A DNA stretch of 64,000 nucleotides from Cedecea lapagei (GTDB lineage Bacteria > Pseudomonadota > Gammaproteobacteria > Enterobacterales > Enterobacteriaceae). The translations under genes were made by a program, and so were the position numbers. Positions 43,235 to 52,095 of the stretch are shown piece after piece; the first letter of the stretch is position 1, and each line of letters opens with the position of its first letter. The stretch spans positions 434,001 through 498,000 of the forward strand of contig NZ_LR134201.1 of the NCBI RefSeq assembly GCF_900635955.1, written 5' to 3'. Under the pieces are notes generated by a model. That model worked only from the letters and a program-made list of their open reading frames with translations. It was not told the DNA's origin and searched no databases.

Positions 43235-44035
43235 TCACCGCGCTTTAGCGGCCTGGCGCAGCGCGCGTGGTGTTATCTGGAAGCGTTTCTGAAAACGAGC
43301 GGTAAAGCGAGAAGGGCACAGATAGCCGTTCTCTCTGGCCACCTCGCTTATCGGCGTGTGCGTTGTCTGGATGGCGGCGAGGGCGTTACTCAGCCTCACG
43401 TCATCCAGCAGGTTCTGGAAGCTTTCGCCTTCGGCGGCAAGGTGGCGGCGCAGCGTTGAGGCGGACATAAACAGCTGACGCGCCATTTCCGGGGCCGTCC
43501 AACGTGCGCCCGGGTTTGCCAGCAGAAGGTTCTGGCAGCGGCTGACCAGCGAATCCTGTGGATGAGAGAGGAAAAGATCACTGATGTTGTTCTTACCCAG
43601 CGTCAGCAAAATCGCCATCGCAAGGTGCTCTAACACCTGGCCCGGCAGCTTTTTCTGCAGGGCGCTTTTTAACTGTTCCCAGCAGAAAAGCAGCTCCTCA
43701 TTTTGCCGTATACAAAAGCCTCGTTTGCTCTCTTCCTGCGGCTCCAGCGGATAAAACTGCCGAAAGCGCTGAATTAATCCCGGCGGCAGGTAGAGCATTT
43801 CCGCCAGATAAAAACCGCCTTCGGGGTGATTAGCAATGCCAAACTCATGGCCGGAGGGAAACAGGATTATCTGGCTGTTATTGGCAATATCACTTTGCTC
43901 ACCCCAGCTCACCACTTTTTTCCCCTGACGAATACGGCATAAGGCAGGCATCAGCAGTTTAACCCGATGGAGTTCGTGGGCCTGATACATGCGAATTTCC
44001 TGTATCGCCACGCGCGACTCTGCTTCTGCCTGCAT
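43235..44035 (-). CDS. AraC-family transcriptional regulator
   Basis: 266 residues. The C-terminal AraC domain has two helix-turn-helices (WTAPEMARQLFMSASTLRRH, ISEVARENGYLCPSRFTARF). The N-terminal part is a sugar-binding-like region without recognised ligand. GGAG stands before the ATG. It follows the PEBP gene by 9 bases in the same strand, so it may be part of that operon; its stop is 2 bases from the murP stop. Confidence 0.88.
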   Translation of the reverse strand: MQAEAESRVAIQEIRMYQAHELHRVKLLMPALCRIRQGKKVVSWGEQSDIANNSQIILFPSGHEFGIANHPEGGFYLAEMLYLPPGLIQRFRQFYPLEPQEESKRGFCIRQNEELLFCWEQLKSALQKKLPGQVLEHLAMAILLTLGKNNISDLFLSHPQDSLVSRCQNLLLANPGARWTAPEMARQLFMSASTLRRHLAAEGESFQNLLDDVRLSNALAAIQTTHTPISEVARENGYLCPSRFTARFQKRFQITPRALRQAAKAR

Positions 44036-44044
44036 AGTAACTCC

Positions 44045-44596
44045 TTACTTGATACCGTAGATCGGAACCACTTCTGCCGTGGCTATCTTGTTGGCGGTCA
44101 GCATGTAGCCGACCAGGGCGCCGCTGGCATTGGCGTCAATCGGCAGCTTATCGGTTTTTAATGCCCAGACTTTAAAGTGGTAATGATGCGGTTGATCGCC
44201 CTTCGGGGGGCACGCGCCACCAAATCCGGCATAGCCATAATCATTTCTGCCCTGTACGGCGCCCGCCGGGAGCTTTGTGCCGTCTTTATTTCCCGCGTCG
44301 TCGGCAAGGGACGTCACGGAGGCCGGGATATTCACTACCGTCCAGTGCCACCAGCCGCTGCCGGTGGGGGCATCAGGGTCGTAGGCGGTCACGGCAAAGC
44401 TTTTGGTGCCTTTTGGCGCACCCGACCAGCTTAGCTCGGGCGACTGATTGCCCCCGGAGCAACCAAAGCCTTCGAATACCTGCGCTTTTGCGAGCGGCAT
44501 ACCGGTTTTGATCTCGCTACTTTTTACCTGAAACCCAGCGGCCTCGGCAGATAACGACAAAAATGCCAGCGTGGCGACAGCGATATGCTTTTTCAT
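44045..44596 (-). CDS. YbhB/YbcL-type PEBP (Raf kinase inhibitor-like) periplasmic protein
   Basis: 183 residues with signal peptide (MKKHIAVATLAFLSLSAEA). The PEBP ligand site is DPDAPTGSGWWHWTVVNIP and GGACPPKGDQPHHYHFKVWA. Function is unknown in bacteria. It heads a short operon with the AraC-type gene. Confidence 0.88.
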   Translation of the reverse strand: MKKHIAVATLAFLSLSAEAAGFQVKSSEIKTGMPLAKAQVFEGFGCSGGNQSPELSWSGAPKGTKSFAVTAYDPDAPTGSGWWHWTVVNIPASVTSLADDAGNKDGTKLPAGAVQGRNDYGYAGFGGACPPKGDQPHHYHFKVWALKTDKLPIDANASGALVGYMLTANKIATAEVVPIYGIK

Positions 44597-44900
44597 AACG
44601 ACCTCTTGCTTGTTGGAATAATGCTGATTTTATGGAAGCCGTGAAAGGAGTTTCGTGCAGAACGGCGCGGCTATCGTGCCAAAAAAGTCAGAAAGGGTTT
44701 ATTGGCGGCCGGAAAAGAAACGTTTTTAATCATTTATTTCCCGCAAACCAGGGCGAATATTTTATTTATTGCCGTGCAATAGCTATCGATTCTCACTTTT
44801 TTACTAAGGCCAGAAAGGCATTAGCGATAATTTTTTATTCTTTTATGGAATCGTTGCCGTTGGAAATACTGCTCTCTCCCCCCGAGACAGGAGCAGAATC

Positions 44901-45875
44901 ATGGCAGCAAAACGACACTCACTCTGGCTGGTTGCACTGGCCTTAATCGCCACTCAGGCCCACGCGGTGGACGTCACCGTGGCGTACCAGACCTCCGCAG
45001 AACCGGCCAAAGTTGCGCAAGCCGATGATGCTTTTGCCAAAGAGAGCGGGGCGAAGGCGGAATGGCGTAAGTTCGACAGCGGCGCAAGCGTGGTTCGTGC
45101 GCTGGCCTCCGGCGACGTTCAAATCGGCAATATCGGCTCCAGCCCGCTTGCCGTGGCGGCGAGCCAAAACGTCCCGATTGAAGTCTTCCTTCTCGCCTCT
45201 CAGCTGGGCAACTCCGAAGCGCTGGTGGTGAAAAAGAGCATCAAAAGCCCGCAGGATCTGATCGGCAAACGTATCGCCGTGCCGTTTATCTCCACAACAC
45301 ATTACAGCCTGCTGGCCTCTCTCAAACACTGGGGCATTAAGCCGGATCAGGTTCAAATCCTTAATCTTCAGCCTCCGGCGATTATCGCCGCCTGGCAGCG
45401 CGGCGACATTGATGCCGCCTATGTCTGGGCGCCTGCGGTAAACGAGCTGGAAAAAGACGGCAGCGTGCTGACGGACTCGGCACAGGTGGGCAAATGGGGT
45501 TCCCCAACGCTCGACGTCTGGGTGGTACGTAAAGATTTCGCAGAAAAACACCCTGATGTTGTCACCGCCTTCGCCCGCAGTGCGATCGCAGCCCAGAAGG
45601 GCTATCTCGACAACCCGGATGGATGGCTGAAGCAGCCGGACAACCTGAGTAAGCTTTCACGCCTTAGCGGTGTGCCGGAAAGTGACGTACCGGGGCTGGT
45701 GAAGGGCAACACCTACCTGACGGCAAAACAGCAGGTCGAGCAGCTTAGCGGCCCGGTGAATAAAGCTATCGTGGATACCGCGCAGTTCCTGAAAGAGCAG
45801 GGCAAAGTCCCGGCGGTGGCCACCGACTACAGCCAGTTTGTGACAGACCGCTTCGTGAAGCCGCTGGCGCAGTAA
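44901..45875 (+). CDS. tauA: Taurine ABC transporter, periplasmic binding protein
   Basis: 324 residues with signal peptide (MAAKRHSLWLVALALIATQA). VTVAYQTSAEPAKVAQAD, QIGNIGSSPLAVAASQNVPI and AYVWAPAVNELEKDGSVLT match TauA, which binds taurine. First gene of tauABCD, 15 bases before tauB. The 300 bases upstream contain no gene and should hold the Cbl/CysB-controlled promoter, which I did not resolve. Confidence 0.94.
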   Translation: MAAKRHSLWLVALALIATQAHAVDVTVAYQTSAEPAKVAQADDAFAKESGAKAEWRKFDSGASVVRALASGDVQIGNIGSSPLAVAASQNVPIEVFLLASQLGNSEALVVKKSIKSPQDLIGKRIAVPFISTTHYSLLASLKHWGIKPDQVQILNLQPPAIIAAWQRGDIDAAYVWAPAVNELEKDGSVLTDSAQVGKWGSPTLDVWVVRKDFAEKHPDVVTAFARSAIAAQKGYLDNPDGWLKQPDNLSKLSRLSGVPESDVPGLVKGNTYLTAKQQVEQLSGPVNKAIVDTAQFLKEQGKVPAVATDYSQFVTDRFVKPLAQ

Positions 45876-45890
45876 ACAGGAGGAACGGCG

Positions 45891-46658
45891 ATGCTACAGG
45901 TTTCGCATCTTAGCGCGGAGTACGGCGGCAAAGCCGTGCTCGACGACATCAATCTGACGGTGGACGAGGGCGAACTGCTGGTGGTGCTCGGCCCTTCCGG
46001 CTGCGGTAAGACAACGCTGCTTAACCTGATCGCCGGTTTCGTCCCTTATCACTCCGGCAGCATTACGCTGCAGGGAAAAGCGGTTGACGGCCCCGGCGCC
46101 GAGCGCGGGGTCGTTTTTCAGAATGAAGGGCTGCTGCCCTGGCGGTCGGTCCTGCATAACGTGGCCTTCGGGCTGCAGCTTACCGGGCAGTCTAAGCCGG
46201 AGCGCGAAGCGGCTGCGCTCGATATGCTGCGTAAAGTTGGGCTGGAAGATAAGGCGAAGCGTGCCATCTGGCAGCTTTCTGGCGGGCAGCGCCAGCGTGT
46301 TGGCATCGCCCGTGCGCTGGCAACCAGGCCGCAGCTCTTGCTGCTGGATGAACCCTTCGGCGCGCTGGATGCTTTTACCCGCGAGCAAATGCAAACCCTG
46401 CTGCTGAAGCTGTGGCACGAGAGCCGGCGTCAGGTGCTGCTGATCACTCACGATATTGAGGAAGCTGTTTTTCTGGCGACGGAACTGGTTTTGCTGTCGC
46501 CGGGGCCAGGGCGCGTACTGGAGAGGCTGCAGCTCGATTTTGGCCGCCGTTTTGCCGCCGGGGAACCGTGCCGCAGCATTAAATCTGACCCGGAATTTAT
46601 CGCTAAACGCGAATACGTGCTGAGCCGCGTTTTTGAGCAGCGGGAGGGCTTCTTATGA
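45891..46658 (+). CDS. tauB: Taurine ABC transporter, ATP-binding protein
   Basis: 255 residues. Walker A GPSGCGKTTLL (about 35-45), signature LSGGQRQRVGIARAL, Walker B LLLLDEPFGALD. It drives taurine import with TauC. The stop overlaps tauC by ATGA. Confidence 0.96.
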   Translation: MLQVSHLSAEYGGKAVLDDINLTVDEGELLVVLGPSGCGKTTLLNLIAGFVPYHSGSITLQGKAVDGPGAERGVVFQNEGLLPWRSVLHNVAFGLQLTGQSKPEREAAALDMLRKVGLEDKAKRAIWQLSGGQRQRVGIARALATRPQLLLLDEPFGALDAFTREQMQTLLLKLWHESRRQVLLITHDIEEAVFLATELVLLSPGPGRVLERLQLDFGRRFAAGEPCRSIKSDPEFIAKREYVLSRVFEQREGFL

Positions 46659-47482
46659 GCATTTTCATTCAGGATAAACCCACTCGCCGTCGCCTGACGT
46701 TGCGCTGGCCATTTTCCCGGCAGCTGACCCTCAGCGCGGCAACGCTGGTTACGCTGCTGCTGCTGTGGTGGTGGGTTGCATCCCAACATTGGATCAGCCC
46801 GCTGTTTCTGCCCCCGCCGGGCCAGGTACTGGCGAAGCTGATTAGCATTGCCGGGCCGCAGGGCTTTATGGATGCCACGCTGTGGCAGCATCTGGCTGCG
46901 AGCCTGGGGCGTATTCTTACCGCTCTGGCCGCCGCGGTGCTGATCGGCATTCCGGTGGGCATTGCGATGGGGCTGAACTCCACCGTGCGGGGCATTCTGG
47001 ATCCTCTGATTGAGCTTTATCGCCCGGTGCCGCCGCTGGCCTATTTGCCGCTGATGGTGATCTGGTTTGGCATCGGCGAGACCTCCAAAATACTGCTGAT
47101 TTATCTGGCGATTTTCGCCCCGGTAGCGATGTCTACCATGGCGGGCGTGCGCAGTGCCAAGCAGGTGCGTATTCGTGCCGCGCAGGCGCTGGGTGCGTCC
47201 CGTTTACAGGTCATCTGGCATGTGATTCTGCCGGGAGCGCTGCCTGAAATCCTGACCGGATTTCGTATCGGACTCGGCGTAGGCTGGTCCACGCTGGTGG
47301 CCGCGGAGCTTATCGCCGCCACGCGTGGCCTGGGCTTTATGGTGCAGTCGGCCGGTGAGTTTCTGGCAACGGATGTGGTGCTGGCCGGTATCGGCGTGAT
47401 TGCCGTGATCGCATTTTGTTTAGAACTGGGGCTGCGGGCGCTACAGCGCCGCCTGACCCCGTGGCATGGAGAAGGGCAATGA
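46655..47482 (+). CDS. tauC: Taurine ABC transporter, permease
   Basis: 275 residues with about six membrane segments and the EAA-type loop near 190-210 (AAQALGASRLQVIWHVILPG). It starts inside the tauB stop (ATGA) and ends inside the tauD start. Confidence 0.95.
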   Translation: MSIFIQDKPTRRRLTLRWPFSRQLTLSAATLVTLLLLWWWVASQHWISPLFLPPPGQVLAKLISIAGPQGFMDATLWQHLAASLGRILTALAAAVLIGIPVGIAMGLNSTVRGILDPLIELYRPVPPLAYLPLMVIWFGIGETSKILLIYLAIFAPVAMSTMAGVRSAKQVRIRAAQALGASRLQVIWHVILPGALPEILTGFRIGLGVGWSTLVAAELIAATRGLGFMVQSAGEFLATDVVLAGIGVIAVIAFCLELGLRALQRRLTPWHGEGQ

Positions 47483-48327
47483 GTGAAAAAGTGAACATTA
47501 AGCCATTGGGGCCGTATATCGGGGCGCAGGTTAGCGGCGTGGATCTGACGCGTGGCCTGAGCGATAACCAGTTTGAGCAAATTTATCACGCGCTGATTCG
47601 CCACCAGGTGCTGTTTTTCCGCGAGCAGGAGATCACGCCCTCGCAGCAGCGCGCGCTGGCCTTACGCTTCGGCGATCTGCATATTCACCCGGTGTACCCG
47701 CATGCCGAAGGCGTGGAGGAGATTATCGTGCTGGACACCCATAACGATAACCCGCCGGATAACGACAACTGGCACACCGACGTGACCTTTATTGAAACGC
47801 CGCCTGCCGGAGCGATTCTGGCTGCAAAACAGCTGCCTGAAACCGGCGGGGATACGCTGTGGACCAGCGGCATTGCCGCCTTTGAGGCGCTGTCGGAGCC
47901 GTTTAAAAAGCTGCTGTCCGGGCTGGAAGCCGAGCATGATTTCCGCAAATCATTCCCGGAGTACAAATATTCCCATGACGAATCCGAGCATCGGCGCTGG
48001 CGCGAAGCCGTAGCGAAGAACCCGCCGCTGCGCCACCCGGTTATCCGCACCCACCCGGTGAGCGGCAAGCAGGCGCTGTTCGTCAACGAAGGCTTTACCA
48101 CACGCATCGTTAACCTGACGGAAAAAGAGAGCGGGGCGCTATTGGGCTTTCTGTTTGCGCATATCACTAAGCCGGAGTTCCAGGTACGCTGGCGCTGGCA
48201 GCAAAACGATATTGCCATCTGGGATAACCGCGTCACCCAGCATTATGCCAACGCCGACTATCTCCCGGCTCGCCGCATCATGCACCGGGCGACCATCCTT
48301 GGCGATAAGCCGTTCTGGAGAGGATGA
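47479..48327 (+). CDS. tauD: Taurine dioxygenase
   Basis: 282 residues. The 2-oxoglutarate/Fe(II) site is WHTDVTF (His, Asp) and the late IWDNRVTQHYANADY with the distal His; the Arg for 2-oxoglutarate is in RRIMHRATI. It releases sulphite from taurine. The ATG at 47479 overlaps the tauC stop (ATGA); the longer frame from 47416 has no role. Confidence 0.95.
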   Translation: MSEKVNIKPLGPYIGAQVSGVDLTRGLSDNQFEQIYHALIRHQVLFFREQEITPSQQRALALRFGDLHIHPVYPHAEGVEEIIVLDTHNDNPPDNDNWHTDVTFIETPPAGAILAAKQLPETGGDTLWTSGIAAFEALSEPFKKLLSGLEAEHDFRKSFPEYKYSHDESEHRRWREAVAKNPPLRHPVIRTHPVSGKQALFVNEGFTTRIVNLTEKESGALLGFLFAHITKPEFQVRWRWQQNDIAIWDNRVTQHYANADYLPARRIMHRATILGDKPFWRG

Positions 48328-48331
48328 TAAA

Positions 48332-48362
48332 AAAATAGCGCCTGAGCCGGGCGCTATTTTCT
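48332..48362. terminator. Bidirectional terminator between tauD and nepI
   Basis: AAAATAGCGCC-TGAGCCG-GGCGCTATTTT, with A and T tracts on the two sides. Confidence 0.85.
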
Positions 48363-48373
48363 AAGGCGTTGTT

Positions 48374-49555
48374 TTAAGCCCGAACCTTTATCGCCACCAG
48401 CAGGGCCGTCAGCAGCATCAGGCTGCCGGATAATATGAGCGGCGCCAGCAGACCGAGATTATCCAGCGCCAGGCCGCCAACGGCGGCGCCGCAGGTGTTG
48501 GCCAGCTGGATCACGGCGACCTGAATCGACCCGGCTTTTTCAGCCTGATCCGCCAGCGAACGGGTGATCCACGTTGACCAGCCTACCGGCACCAGGGCAA
48601 AGGCCAGGCCCCAGACAACCGCAATCACCGAGGCCACCGCTTTGTTTGTTCCCCACAGCACCAGGACCGCAGCGCTAATGGCGAGGATCATCGGCGCGCA
48701 GGTCAACGCCAGCTTTAGTGAGCGTTTCAGAATGGGCGCGGAGAGCGAGGTGCCTATGAAGCTTGCAATACCAAAGCTCAGCAGCACCAGCGTCAGGCCA
48801 TCAACGTCAAAGCCTGACAGCGACATATAAACCGGGCGGATATAGGTAAAGAATGAGAATTGCCCGGCAAACGCCATAAAGATGGCCAGCATGCCCGCCA
48901 GTACGCCCGGGCGCTTTAACAGGCCAAACATATTCTGCTTGTGATGCGCCGCTTCACCCGGCAGCGAAGGCAGCGCCTTCCACACCCAAATAATACAGGC
49001 TACGCCCATCAGCGCTGCGGCGTTAAAGACGTTGCGCCAGCCGATGATCCCTCCCAGAAAACTGCCCAGCGGGGCGGCAATCACCAGAGCAATCGACACC
49101 GCGCCGAAGATCACGGACAGCGCCTTAGGCACCGTGCGGGCAGGCACGAGACGCATGGTGAGAGAAGCCGACATCGCCCAGAAACCGCCAAGGGCCAGCC
49201 CGAGACATGCCCGGCCTGACAGCAGCAGTGAGAAACTCCCCGCAAATGAAACCAGCAGACAGGAAGCGGTGAGCAGGACGGCAAAAAGCAGCACCACGCG
49301 GCGGCGATCGGTTGAGCCGATCAGGTTGGTGATAAACAGGCTGGCGAACATCGCCACAAAGGCGGTCACCGTGACCGACTGTCCGGCCACGCCCTCGGAG
49401 ATATTCAGCTCCTGCGCCATAGGTGTCAGCAGGCTAACCGGCAAAAATTCAACGGTAATCAGGCAGGCGACGCAAAACGCGATAGCAAAGACGGCCGACC
49501 AGTTGGGGCGAGTTATTGGGGAAGCCGGGTTGGCGTGGGGTGCGGTCTCATTCAT
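48374..49555 (-). CDS. nepI: Purine ribonucleoside efflux transporter (MFS)
   Basis: 393 residues with 12 membrane segments. ITRPNWSAVF, ISEGVAGQSVTVTAFVAMFA and VPVGWSTWITRSLADQAEKA are nearly identical to NepI, an inosine/purine nucleoside proton antiporter. I chose the ATG at 49555 with CAGGA before it; the longer frame is unrelated. The 49556-50145 upstream stretch holds no gene and contains the fimA promoter region. Confidence 0.93.
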   Translation of the reverse strand: MNETAPHANPASPITRPNWSAVFAIAFCVACLITVEFLPVSLLTPMAQELNISEGVAGQSVTVTAFVAMFASLFITNLIGSTDRRRVVLLFAVLLTASCLLVSFAGSFSLLLSGRACLGLALGGFWAMSASLTMRLVPARTVPKALSVIFGAVSIALVIAAPLGSFLGGIIGWRNVFNAAALMGVACIIWVWKALPSLPGEAAHHKQNMFGLLKRPGVLAGMLAIFMAFAGQFSFFTYIRPVYMSLSGFDVDGLTLVLLSFGIASFIGTSLSAPILKRSLKLALTCAPMILAISAAVLVLWGTNKAVASVIAVVWGLAFALVPVGWSTWITRSLADQAEKAGSIQVAVIQLANTCGAAVGGLALDNLGLLAPLILSGSLMLLTALLVAIKVRA

Positions 49556-50028
49556 CCTGAAGTCCTGGGTCAGTATTCGGTGGCAAGCCGACCAGTGTAT
49601 CATCGCTTGCGCAACGCTTTTAACGTTTTGGCAACGTCGATCGGTTTCAGGCAAATGCCGTTAAATGCCCGACTTTCGAATGAAACATAAAACAAACAAA
49701 TTTAACATTATCTGAACAATATTCTTGTGCCCGAAGTCAGCGATAAACCCCTAAATTAACGAGCCTTTCCTCATATTTTTAGCGTAATCCCGATATATTC
49801 GCCTGGTCATTTCTTAGGTTTTATTAAGACCCGGCTTACCTAACATAAAGAATTGGCAGCTATTACTTATTTCAAATTTAGACTAATTTATCCCCACTTC
49901 GTAACCTATTACGAATATCTGTAATTTTCATTTTGATTAATTAAGGGCGGTTTTATACAGCCATGGAAATAATGGGCTGGGGTATTGCTTGCCTTTATTT
50001 TTAATGAAAGAAGTAAGTTTTCCAAGGA

Positions 50029-50050
50029 ATTCCCACAGGACGTGGGGAAT
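50029..50050 (+). promoter_or_regulatory. Hairpin in the fimA leader
   Basis: ATTCCCAC-AGGAC-GTGGGGAAT, about 95 bases before the fimA ATG. It has no T run; it may be an mRNA leader structure or a protein site. No invertible fimS-type 9-bp repeat was found here. Confidence 0.4.
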
Positions 50051-50145
50051 GCGTTACGTGGTCATTTTGGACCGATGATGAGTCAAACGGCGTAATGAAG
50101 GATGCATTACCCGGTGTGCGTTTTTTTATATATGAAGGAATACCC

Positions 50146-50700
50146 ATGAAATTTAGCAAAATCGCCTCTTCACTGATCGCAGCTGCTGCTCTGGTAAGCG
50201 GCGCCGCTAACGCAGACGATCCTGTTACCGTTAACGGCGGTACCGTGCACTTCCAGGGTGAGCTGGTTAACGCCGCTTGCGCAGTAAGCACCCAGTCCGA
50301 CGGCCAGATCGTTAAACTGGGCCAGTACCGTACCGCGGCTTTCGCTGCCGTGGGCGATACCTCTTCCCAGACCCCATTCAACATCGTGCTGACCGACTGC
50401 GATAGCTCCGTAGCGGCAACCGCGTCTGTTGCCTTTACTGGCCAGACAGATTTAGCCAACCCATCTCTGCTGGCGGTGAACTCCGGTGGTAACGCAACTA
50501 CCGCTACAGGCGTGGGTATCGAAATCCTGGATCGCACCTCCAGAACGCTGGCGCCAAACGGTTCTACTTTCTCTGCCGCTCAGACGCTGAACGACGGCGA
50601 GAACACCATTCCGTTCACCGCTCGCTATAAAGCGACTGCCGCAACCGCGACTGCCGGTGCTGCAAACGCGGATGCCACCTTCGTAATGAAATACGAATAA
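50146..50700 (+). CDS. fimA: Type 1 fimbrial major subunit
   Basis: 184 residues with signal peptide (IASSLIAAAALVSGAANA). VNGGTVHFQGELVNAACAVS holds the first Cys of the pilin disulphide, NIVLTDCDSSVAAT the second, and the end ADATFVMKYE has the penultimate-Tyr motif needed for chaperone binding. The ATG at 50146 is 6 bases after GAAGGA. First gene of the cluster. Confidence 0.92.
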   Translation: MKFSKIASSLIAAAALVSGAANADDPVTVNGGTVHFQGELVNAACAVSTQSDGQIVKLGQYRTAAFAAVGDTSSQTPFNIVLTDCDSSVAATASVAFTGQTDLANPSLLAVNSGGNATTATGVGIEILDRTSRTLAPNGSTFSAAQTLNDGENTIPFTARYKATAATATAGAANADATFVMKYE

Positions 50701-50775
50701 TCAGCGACAGCCGATAGCTCAGGGATGATTCAGCCTCATGGATGAGGCTTGTCCGACGCGAGTCCAGAGAGGACG

Positions 50776-51324
50776 ATGATGATAAGGAAAATCCTGCTTC
50801 TGGCTATCCTGGCAGCGGTGAATCCCGCTCAGGCAAAGCGCACTGTGGTGATCCACGGTGGCGAAGTGCACATGCAGGGAGAGCTGGTTAACGGCGCCTG
50901 CGCCGTCGCACCGGAAAGTCAGGAAATGACCGTGCAAATGGGGCAGTACCCCAGCAACGCTTTTAAAGATGTTGGCAGCTACGCGCCGCCCAGCATCCCT
51001 TTTACCCTTCGGTTGACGGATTGCAGTCCGGAGGTTTATGACCACGTTGGCATCGCGTTCCAGGGTTCAACCCCTGCGGAAGATCCCCAGGTATTTCTGG
51101 CAACCTCCAGCATAAGCGGGAATGACGCCAGCAGCGGGATCGGGCTGGCGTTATTTGACCAACAGCAGCAGTTGGTTATTCCGAATAGCGAACCGGCAAC
51201 ATATTCAGCAATAACGACACCGGAAATGAGTTTTCATTTCACTGCCCGTTATCGTTCTGTCTCTAAGCATATGTCGCCCGGAAATATTCGCTCCGACGTC
51301 TGGTTCACGCTGGTTTATCCCTGA
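50776..51324 (+). CDS. fimI: Fimbrial minor subunit FimI
   Basis: 182 residues with signal peptide (KILLLAILAAVNPAQA). GGEVHMQGELVNGACAVA parallels FimA. It is second in the cluster as in Salmonella. The MMIRK start is taken at 50776, after GAGAGGA. Confidence 0.87.
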   Translation: MMIRKILLLAILAAVNPAQAKRTVVIHGGEVHMQGELVNGACAVAPESQEMTVQMGQYPSNAFKDVGSYAPPSIPFTLRLTDCSPEVYDHVGIAFQGSTPAEDPQVFLATSSISGNDASSGIGLALFDQQQQLVIPNSEPATYSAITTPEMSFHFTARYRSVSKHMSPGNIRSDVWFTLVYP

Positions 51325-51368
51325 ACCTCTGTTTTTCCATTCTGGCAATTTTGATGGTACCTGTCGTG

Positions 51369-52064
51369 ATGAACAAATTATATAAAGCCGCTTCGGCGCT
51401 GATGCTCTCTTTAATGATGATCTCTTTTAACGCGCAGGCTGCGGGCGGTATTGCCCTTGGCGCCACGCGCGTTATTTACCCTGCCGATGCGAAACAAACG
51501 TCGCTGGCCATTACTAACAGCGATCCAAAAGAACGTTTTCTGGTGAACTCCTGGGTCGAAAACGATTTGGGCCAGAAAGATAAAAGCTTTGTGGTGACGC
51601 CGCCGCTGTTTGTCAGCGAGCCTAAAAGCGAAAATACGCTGCGTATTATCTATGCCGGACCGCAGCTGCCGTCGGATCGTGAGTCCATTTTCTGGATGAA
51701 CGTCAAATCCATTCCTTCGGTGGATAAAAACAGCATTGAAGGCAAAAACGTCCTCCAGCTGGCGGTGCTCTCCCGCATCAAGCTGTTTGTGCGCCCTAAA
51801 AACCTGCAAATGCAGCCTGAAGATGCCGTCAAGCAGATCCGCTTCGCGCGCAGCGGCCAGTCCCTGAAGATCAGCAATCCCTCTCCTTACTACGTCTCGC
51901 TGGTCAACCTGAAGATGGGGAACGAGAAGCTGCCTAACACCATGGTAGCGCCGAAAAATAGCGCACAGATTACCGTGCCGTCAGGCGTTCAGGGGGCAAT
52001 CAGCTTCCAGACCGTTAACGATTACGGCGCCGTGACAAAAGCACAACCGGGTGTCATGCAGTAA
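51369..52064 (+). CDS. fimC: Periplasmic fimbrial chaperone
   Basis: 231 residues from the ATG at 51369, with signal peptide (KAASALMLSLMMISFNAQA). GIALGATRVIYPADAKQTSL and the conserved subunit-binding Arg/Lys pair lie in the first domain (ATRVIY; near VLQLAVLSRIKLFVRP). It folds and escorts pilins to the usher. Upstream ATGs at 51351-51354 in frame are less likely. Confidence 0.92.
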   Translation: MNKLYKAASALMLSLMMISFNAQAAGGIALGATRVIYPADAKQTSLAITNSDPKERFLVNSWVENDLGQKDKSFVVTPPLFVSEPKSENTLRIIYAGPQLPSDRESIFWMNVKSIPSVDKNSIEGKNVLQLAVLSRIKLFVRPKNLQMQPEDAVKQIRFARSGQSLKISNPSPYYVSLVNLKMGNEKLPNTMVAPKNSAQITVPSGVQGAISFQTVNDYGAVTKAQPGVMQ

Positions 52065-52095
52065 AGCCAGGCTGGCAAAGGGAAGCAGGTGAATC

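Noticed and set aside
49680..50145. Invertible fim promoter switch
   Set aside because: No pair of inverted 9-bp repeats bounding a promoter and no fimB/fimE-type recombinase near.
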